A DNA stretch of 64,000 nt, taken from NCBI GenBank assembly GCA_039679375.1, contig JBDKVA010000207.1, positions 33,132-97,131 of the forward strand. The letters run 5' to 3'. The translations under genes and the position numbers were made by a program. Of this stretch, positions 60,302 through 64,000 are shown one piece after another (the stretch's first letter is position 1; each line of letters opens with the position of its first letter). Under the pieces are notes generated by a model. It saw only the letters and a list, made by a program, of their open reading frames with translations. It had not been told where the DNA came from and made no database searches. The DNA is from JBDKVA01 sp039679375. Lineage in GTDB: Bacteria; Bacillota; Clostridia; Acetivibrionales; DTU013.

Positions 60302-61408
60302 ATGAAAGACAAAAAGCCGTTTGATTTCTGGCTTTTCATCACCGTACTGATATTGCTTTCGATGGGATTGATTATGCTTTTCAGCGCCAGTGCGCCAACA
60401 GCTGAAAATGATTACGACGATATCTACTATTTCATCGGAAAACAGCTTAGGTTTGCAGTGATTGGAGTAGTTGCAATGCTTCTTGCAGCAAACTACGACT
60501 ATCACAAATATGGCCGGAAAACGGTGCTTGCATTGATGGGAGCGAGCATCGTCCTCCTCATACTGGTGCTTATACCCGGCATCGGCAATGAAATAAACGG
60601 TTCCCGGAGATGGATATATATAGGCTTTGCATTCCAGCCGTCCGAAATGGCGAAGCTGGCACTGATCCTATTCTTATCCTACTATTTGTCAAAACGAAAA
60701 AAGCCGCTCGAATCACTGTTTGGCGATCTGATGCCCTATCTTTTTGTTGTCGGGCTGATAGCGGTATTGCTGCTGCTGGAAACACACCTCAGCCAAACCA
60801 TCATTATGATTTCATTGTCTATTATCATATTGTTTGTGGCAGGTGCGAAGATCAAGCATTTTCTTATACTTGCCGCGCCGGTTTGCGCTGTGCTGGCAGC
60901 GGTTATTTCATTCACGGATTATATGGCTCCGCGAATCAACTCATACCTGAACCCCTGGAGCAGCCCGCTTGATGAAGGGTATCAGACGATTCAGTCGCTT
61001 TATGCGATAGGCTCGGGGGGATTATTCGGCCGCGGCCTTGGACAGAGCATGCAGAAATATCTGTATTTGCCTTTTTCGTATAATGACTATATTTTTGCCG
61101 TACTGGCTGAAGAGTTGGGGTTTGTCGGTGTCATTGCCATTTTGCTGCTGTTTATGATATTCATCTGGAGGGGGATAAAAATAGCGGTTCATGCCCCGGA
61201 TGTTTACGGCAGCCTGATCGCTACAGGCGTCACGGGGCTGATTGCCGTTCAGAGCCTTTTCAATGTCGCCGTTGTAACAAACACAGTTCCGCCTACTGGC
61301 GTGTCACTGCCATTTTTCAGTTCAGGAGGGACATCGCTTGTGTTTTTTATGGTTGAGGTGGGTATACTGCTCAACATATCACGATATTCCAACTATGAAA
61401 GAATCTGA
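60302..61408 (+). CDS. ftsW: FtsW/SpoVE-type SEDS glycosyltransferase
   Basis: A 368-residue polytopic protein, the lipid II polymerase partner of the class B PBP encoded in the same cluster. Motifs are LMLFSASAPTAENDY, RRWIYIGFAFQPSEMAKLAL (20 residues), the large-loop SIYAIGSGGLFGRGLGQS-like QSLYAIGSGGLFGRGLGQS and the C-terminal PPTGVSLPFFSSGGTSLVFF (20 residues). GGAGG precedes the ATG. In Clostridia it may work as FtsW or SpoVE. After it, murG is expected and is absent. Confidence 0.94.
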   Translation: MKDKKPFDFWLFITVLILLSMGLIMLFSASAPTAENDYDDIYYFIGKQLRFAVIGVVAMLLAANYDYHKYGRKTVLALMGASIVLLILVLIPGIGNEINGSRRWIYIGFAFQPSEMAKLALILFLSYYLSKRKKPLESLFGDLMPYLFVVGLIAVLLLLETHLSQTIIMISLSIIILFVAGAKIKHFLILAAPVCAVLAAVISFTDYMAPRINSYLNPWSSPLDEGYQTIQSLYAIGSGGLFGRGLGQSMQKYLYLPFSYNDYIFAVLAEELGFVGVIAILLLFMIFIWRGIKIAVHAPDVYGSLIATGVTGLIAVQSLFNVAVVTNTVPPTGVSLPFFSSGGTSLVFFMVEVGILLNISRYSNYERI

Positions 61409-61416
61409 ACACATTG

Positions 61417-61458
61417 CACCGGCCTCGCATAAAATATATATGTGTGCGAGGTGTTTTT
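61417..61458 (+). terminator. Hairpin between ftsW and murA that covers the murA ribosome-binding site
   Basis: CCTCGCA (61423-61429) pairs with TGCGAGG (61445-61451), followed by TGTTTTT. The 3' arm contains the GAGGTG site of the murA fragment, so it may stop transcription or hide the start. Either would limit expression of the fragment. Confidence 0.65.
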
Positions 61459-61839
61459 ATGAGCAGATTTGTTATTGCAGGAGGCGCCAAACTCGAAGGC
61501 GAGATTACGGTAGAAGGCTCCAAAAATGCTGTATTGCCAATATTGGCAGCTTCGTTGCTCAATGGCGGAGAAAGTATCGTCAAAAATTGTCCAAGGCTTA
61601 GAGATGTGGAGGTAATGATTGAAATATTAAAGAAAATAGGTTGCAGTGCAAAGATGGAGGGAGACGTCATCATCATCAATTCCTCGAATATTAAGGAAAC
61701 ACAAATTCCTGTAGAGCTTGCAGCCGAGATGCGTTCATCCATCATTTTCATGGGGCCGATGCTGGCCAGATGCGGTAAAGTGACTATAAGCTACCCGGGT
61801 GGGCGCGTAACCTTTTGGTCACATGAGAGGTACCGGTAA
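61459..61839 (+). pseudogene. murA: Truncated UDP-GlcNAc 1-carboxyvinyltransferase
   Basis: A 126-residue fragment of MurA. The N-terminus is correct: FVIAGGAKLEGEITVEGSKN (20 residues) with the essential Lys-Asn pair, AVLPILAASLL, and AEMRSSIIFMGPMLARCGKV (20 residues). It breaks at SYPGG, exactly where intact enzymes continue with the catalytic Cys (PGGC). The next 12 residues are unrelated (RVTFWSHERYR) and then a stop codon. The other two frames do not restore MurA, so it is a truncation, not a frameshift. About 290 residues of a normal 420 are missing. It cannot be active. Confidence 0.9.
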
Positions 61840-61931
61840 ACAGGTATTATGGTGCTCATTGTGAATATTTTGCGAAATTAGCCTTAATTAGCTGAATTTC
61901 CTGTCCACAATTAAATTATTTGCCCTGGTGG

Positions 61932-61960
61932 TTCAAAGACATCAATAAATGATGTATAAT
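61932..61960 (+). promoter_or_regulatory. Promoter of the ECF sigma operon
   Basis: TATAAT (61955-61960) with a weak -35, TTCAAA (61932-61937), at 17 bp. It lies in the 200-bp gap after the murA fragment, which I see no gene in. No clear ECF-type autoregulatory motif was recognised. Confidence 0.5.
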
Positions 61961-62039
61961 TAAAACTGTGTTTGTCCTTTTTTGAGTTGTATATTGTTGT
62001 ATATTAACGTAATTACTGCAGGGGGTAGCAGAATAGGAA

Positions 62040-62636
62040 ATGGGCAATAGCGAACAGCTTCTGCTTGAGAGATCGAAGGCTGGTGATGTTTCAGCCTTTG
62101 AAATGCTGATAGAAGCTTATCAGAAAAAAATATTCAACCTGGCTTACAGGATTGTCGGCAATTATGATGATGCCGGCGATCTGGCGCAGGAAGCGTTAAT
62201 AAGGATATTCAGATCGATTGCCGGATTCAAGGAACAATCGTCTTTTTCAACATGGGTTTATCGTATTACTACCAATGTCTGTCTTGATGATATCAGAAAG
62301 AAAAAAAATAAGAAAGTAATATCGCTTGATGAAGAAATTCATGTGGAAGACGGTGAAATGAAGCGTCAGATCATGAGCGACGACCCTTTGCCGGACGAAG
62401 TCGCGGAAAAAGAGGAAATGCGGCGTCTGGTAAACGATGCGATAAATATGCTGCCGGAAGAACAAAGGCTTGTGATCTCTCTGAGGGATATTCAAGGCCT
62501 TACCTACGATGAGATCGCAGACGTTCTCGATTGCCCTTCAGGCACGGTAAAATCCAGGATCAACCGGGCCAGACAGGCACTAAAAAATGTATTGTTGAAA
62601 AAAAGGGAACTTTTCAATGAAGAATACGTCAAATAA
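62040..62636 (+). CDS. ECF RNA polymerase sigma factor (SigW-like)
   Basis: A 198-residue extracytoplasmic-function sigma factor. Region 2 reads FNLAYRIVGNYDDAGDLAQE (20 residues) with the following ALIRIFRSIAGFKEQSSFST (20 residues) and WVYRITTNVCLDDIRKKKN; region 4 has INMLPEEQRLVISLRDIQGL (20 residues) and TYDEIADVLDCPSGTVKSRI (20 residues). It is controlled by the anti-sigma protein encoded next, and may respond to wall stress by analogy with SigW. ATG 62040 has AGGA close and GGGGG farther. Its 3' end overlaps the anti-sigma frame but the chosen anti-sigma start lies 19 bp downstream. Confidence 0.94.
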   Translation: MGNSEQLLLERSKAGDVSAFEMLIEAYQKKIFNLAYRIVGNYDDAGDLAQEALIRIFRSIAGFKEQSSFSTWVYRITTNVCLDDIRKKKNKKVISLDEEIHVEDGEMKRQIMSDDPLPDEVAEKEEMRRLVNDAINMLPEEQRLVISLRDIQGLTYDEIADVLDCPSGTVKSRINRARQALKNVLLKKRELFNEEYVK

Positions 62637-62655
62637 CATGAAAGGAGGGTTGGAG

Positions 62656-63798
62656 ATGACAAGCTGCTCAAATGCAAGAGAAAATATCAATGCATATATA
62701 GATGATGAACTGAATATGGATGAACGCCATTCTTTTGAAAAACATATCGAGAAATGCAAAGAATGCAAAGCGGAACTTGATGAGATGCAAAAAATCGTAG
62801 AACTATGCAAGGATTTGCCGCAGCAGGAGCTGCCAGCGAACTTTAAAGCGGAACTGCATGAAAAGCTGCTTGCTGTTGCTGTAAAACAGGACGGAAAGGT
62901 ACGAAGCATTAAAAAAACAAAAAGCTTCTTTTTTACCAAAACATTTGCCTCTATAGCAGCTGGTATACTCCTGATTTTCCTTGCAGGTAGTTTTTATAGA
63001 TTTGGACTTTTATCTCCGATGCATACAAAGAGTGCCGATAATAGTTCCGCTATGGCAGCCGGACAACCTGCCGCCAAAGGACCGGTAAATATCATGGGGA
63101 TACAGGGTGACAGCGGAAAGGCAGAGGAGGCCGATGCTGCGGAGAGTGGGTCAAAGAGCTCTGATTCGATGACGGCGACATATTCTGAGAGCCTTGATGT
63201 GAACCGGTCGGGAACGGTGAAGGAACGGGAGTCTGCTTATGCGGGTTCAATGAAGATACAAGGCGTTGAAACTGCCAGCAATAAGGTTTCAACGATTACC
63301 ATAACGGCAGATGACCCGAAAGCGCTGGCTGAGAAAGTAAAAACCCTGGCATTGGAGAACAGCGGCGATATAAAAGCGGATTCAAACGGCGCAAATGACA
63401 GTGTGGCGTTATACTCCTCAGTAACAGCCGCGACAAGTGATGTAACGGCATCCCAGGGAAGGACGAACTATTCGCTTTCGCAGGACAGTCTTCAATTCAT
63501 TATACCTGAAACACAGTACGACCATTTTGTTACGGATCTGAATAGCGCATTCGGCGAGGCAAATGTTCAGGCAGGTGCGTTTGTAACAGAAGATATGACG
63601 GAAGTTCTGAACAATGATATAGTCCGGTCAAATGAAATCGACAACCGGATACAGGAGATCAAGGAGAAGAACAGTGAGAAAAACACAGAGGAACTAAAGG
63701 GCCTGAATGACGAAAAGGCGGCAATAGACAGTCAGATCGAAGAAATCAGATTGGGATCCGATTTTGTAAATGTTACCGTATTTTTAAACAAAAAATAA
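62656..63798 (+). CDS. Zinc-finger anti-sigma factor with DUF4349-like domain
   Basis: About 380 residues. The cytoplasmic N-terminus has the HxxxCxxC zinc motif HIEKCKECK (zf-HC2) that binds the ECF sigma factor. One transmembrane helix follows (about 96-115, FASIAAGILLIFLAGSFY). The external part (about 120-380) has a low-complexity Ser/Ala stretch, then a DUF4349-like domain with a beta core and coiled coil (NRIQEIKEKNSEKNTEELKG, 20 residues). Release of the sigma factor normally needs proteolysis by a site-2 protease such as RseP at 17.4 kb. ATG 62656 has AAAGGAGG 7 bp upstream; the frame is open to 62617. A terminator follows. Confidence 0.88.
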   Translation: MTSCSNARENINAYIDDELNMDERHSFEKHIEKCKECKAELDEMQKIVELCKDLPQQELPANFKAELHEKLLAVAVKQDGKVRSIKKTKSFFFTKTFASIAAGILLIFLAGSFYRFGLLSPMHTKSADNSSAMAAGQPAAKGPVNIMGIQGDSGKAEEADAAESGSKSSDSMTATYSESLDVNRSGTVKERESAYAGSMKIQGVETASNKVSTITITADDPKALAEKVKTLALENSGDIKADSNGANDSVALYSSVTAATSDVTASQGRTNYSLSQDSLQFIIPETQYDHFVTDLNSAFGEANVQAGAFVTEDMTEVLNNDIVRSNEIDNRIQEIKEKNSEKNTEELKGLNDEKAAIDSQIEEIRLGSDFVNVTVFLNKK

Positions 63799-63841
63799 TG
63801 ACTTTACGAACTTAAAAAACATACAGATAATAAAAAATGTC

Positions 63842-63869
63842 AGCGGCCATTTACGGCTGCTATTTTTTT
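63842..63869 (+). terminator. Rho-independent terminator after the anti-sigma gene
   Basis: AGCGGCC (63842-63848) pairs with GGCTGCT (63855-63861, one G-U) around a 6-base loop, then A and seven T. Confidence 0.88.
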
Positions 63870-63877
63870 GTGTAAAA

Positions 63878-63886
63878 TGGTATAAT
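63878..63886 (+). promoter_or_regulatory. Extended -10 promoter toward the window end
   Basis: TGGTATAAT gives TG-n extension plus perfect TATAAT (63881-63886). It would drive transcription of the region beyond the window edge through a 15-bp inverted repeat. Confidence 0.5.
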
Positions 63887-63912
63887 GTTAATTGTCAGAC
63901 ACTTCGCCTTTT

Positions 63913-63959
63913 ATATACTGTGAACGGTCACATATTTTCATAGGCCGTTCACAGTATAT
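63913..63959. repeat. Perfect 15-bp inverted repeat near the window end
   Basis: ATATACTGTGAACGG (63913-63927) and CCGTTCACAGTATAT (63945-63959) are exact reverse complements with a 17-base loop. It starts 26 bp after the -10 box, so it would be the first part of the new transcript. Confidence 0.9.
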
Positions 63960-64000
63960 GGCCATGTGCCTTCTCGAAATCAGGTTATTCCAGCGAGAAT

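Noticed and set aside
61780..61840. Frameshift in murA
   Set aside because: The other two frames after the break do not resume MurA sequence (no PGGC, no IGxRPxDLH), so it is a truncation.
1..64000. tRNA, rRNA, T-box, transposase or phage genes
   Set aside because: None recognised on either strand.

Overview
The window reads as a chromosomal segment of a spore-forming, Gram-positive anaerobe of the class Clostridia. Supporting signs are an uninterrupted sigK, a Spo0E-like protein, a Gram-positive PolC, a YesM/YesN two-component pair, the uppS-cdsA-dxr-rseP-ispG-polC and rimP-nusA-rnpM-ylxQ-infB gene orders, a YfmF/YfmH pair, and a dcw cluster opening with mraZ. The GH94 and GH130 phosphorylases and a CBM9-like protein point to a plant-polysaccharide user, perhaps near clostridial cluster III. 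The genus is inference. No rRNA, tRNA, CRISPR array, phage or insertion sequence was seen.

Layout. 1-4.6 kb: end of a GH94 phosphorylase, an AllA-like cupin, and a YesM/YesN pair. 4.8-9.5 kb: three tandem, overlapping TPR-GGDEF paralogues in AT-rich DNA, followed by a CBM9-like protein. 10.3-11.0 kb: sigK on the minus strand. 11.1-14.5 kb: rpsB, tsf, pyrH, frr and a small PASTA-like ORF. 14.6-24.2 kb: isoprenoid and lipid genes (uppS, cdsA, dxr, rseP, ispG) and polC. 24.3-25.0 kb: a QueG-like Fe-S protein. 25.1-34.7 kb: a strong promoter and structured leader, then rimP, nusA, rnpM, ylxQ, infB, rbfA, nrnA, truB and ribF. 34.7-38.9 kb: a MacAB-type ABC exporter with a Yip1 membrane protein. 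38.9-47.4 kb: single metabolic, transport and signalling genes (lactonase, PLP decarboxylase, EamA, VanW, MFS, membrane GGDEF, GH130, and a 57-aa membrane protein). 47.7-52.7 kb: yfmF, yfmH, lgt, a spo0E-like gene and a rodA-type gene. 52.8-61.8 kb: mraZ, rsmH, ftsL, a PASTA penicillin-binding protein, murE, mraY, ftsW and a truncated murA. 62.0-63.8 kb: an ECF sigma factor and its anti-sigma factor.

How the genes fit together. Most of the window is a housekeeping core for translation, initiation, lipid carriers and cell wall. Carbohydrate and c-di-GMP signalling genes lie around it. The most unusual points are the TPR-GGDEF triplet (one GGDEL variant, none with an I-site), the layered leader of the nusA-infB operon, a 36-bp coding minisatellite in infB, and a dcw cluster that lacks murF, murD and murG and ends in a murA cut just before its catalytic cysteine. 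Several well-formed inverted repeats and a 10-bp-periodic MraZ operator are also present. Homology calls rest on recognised motifs and order; no database search was run.
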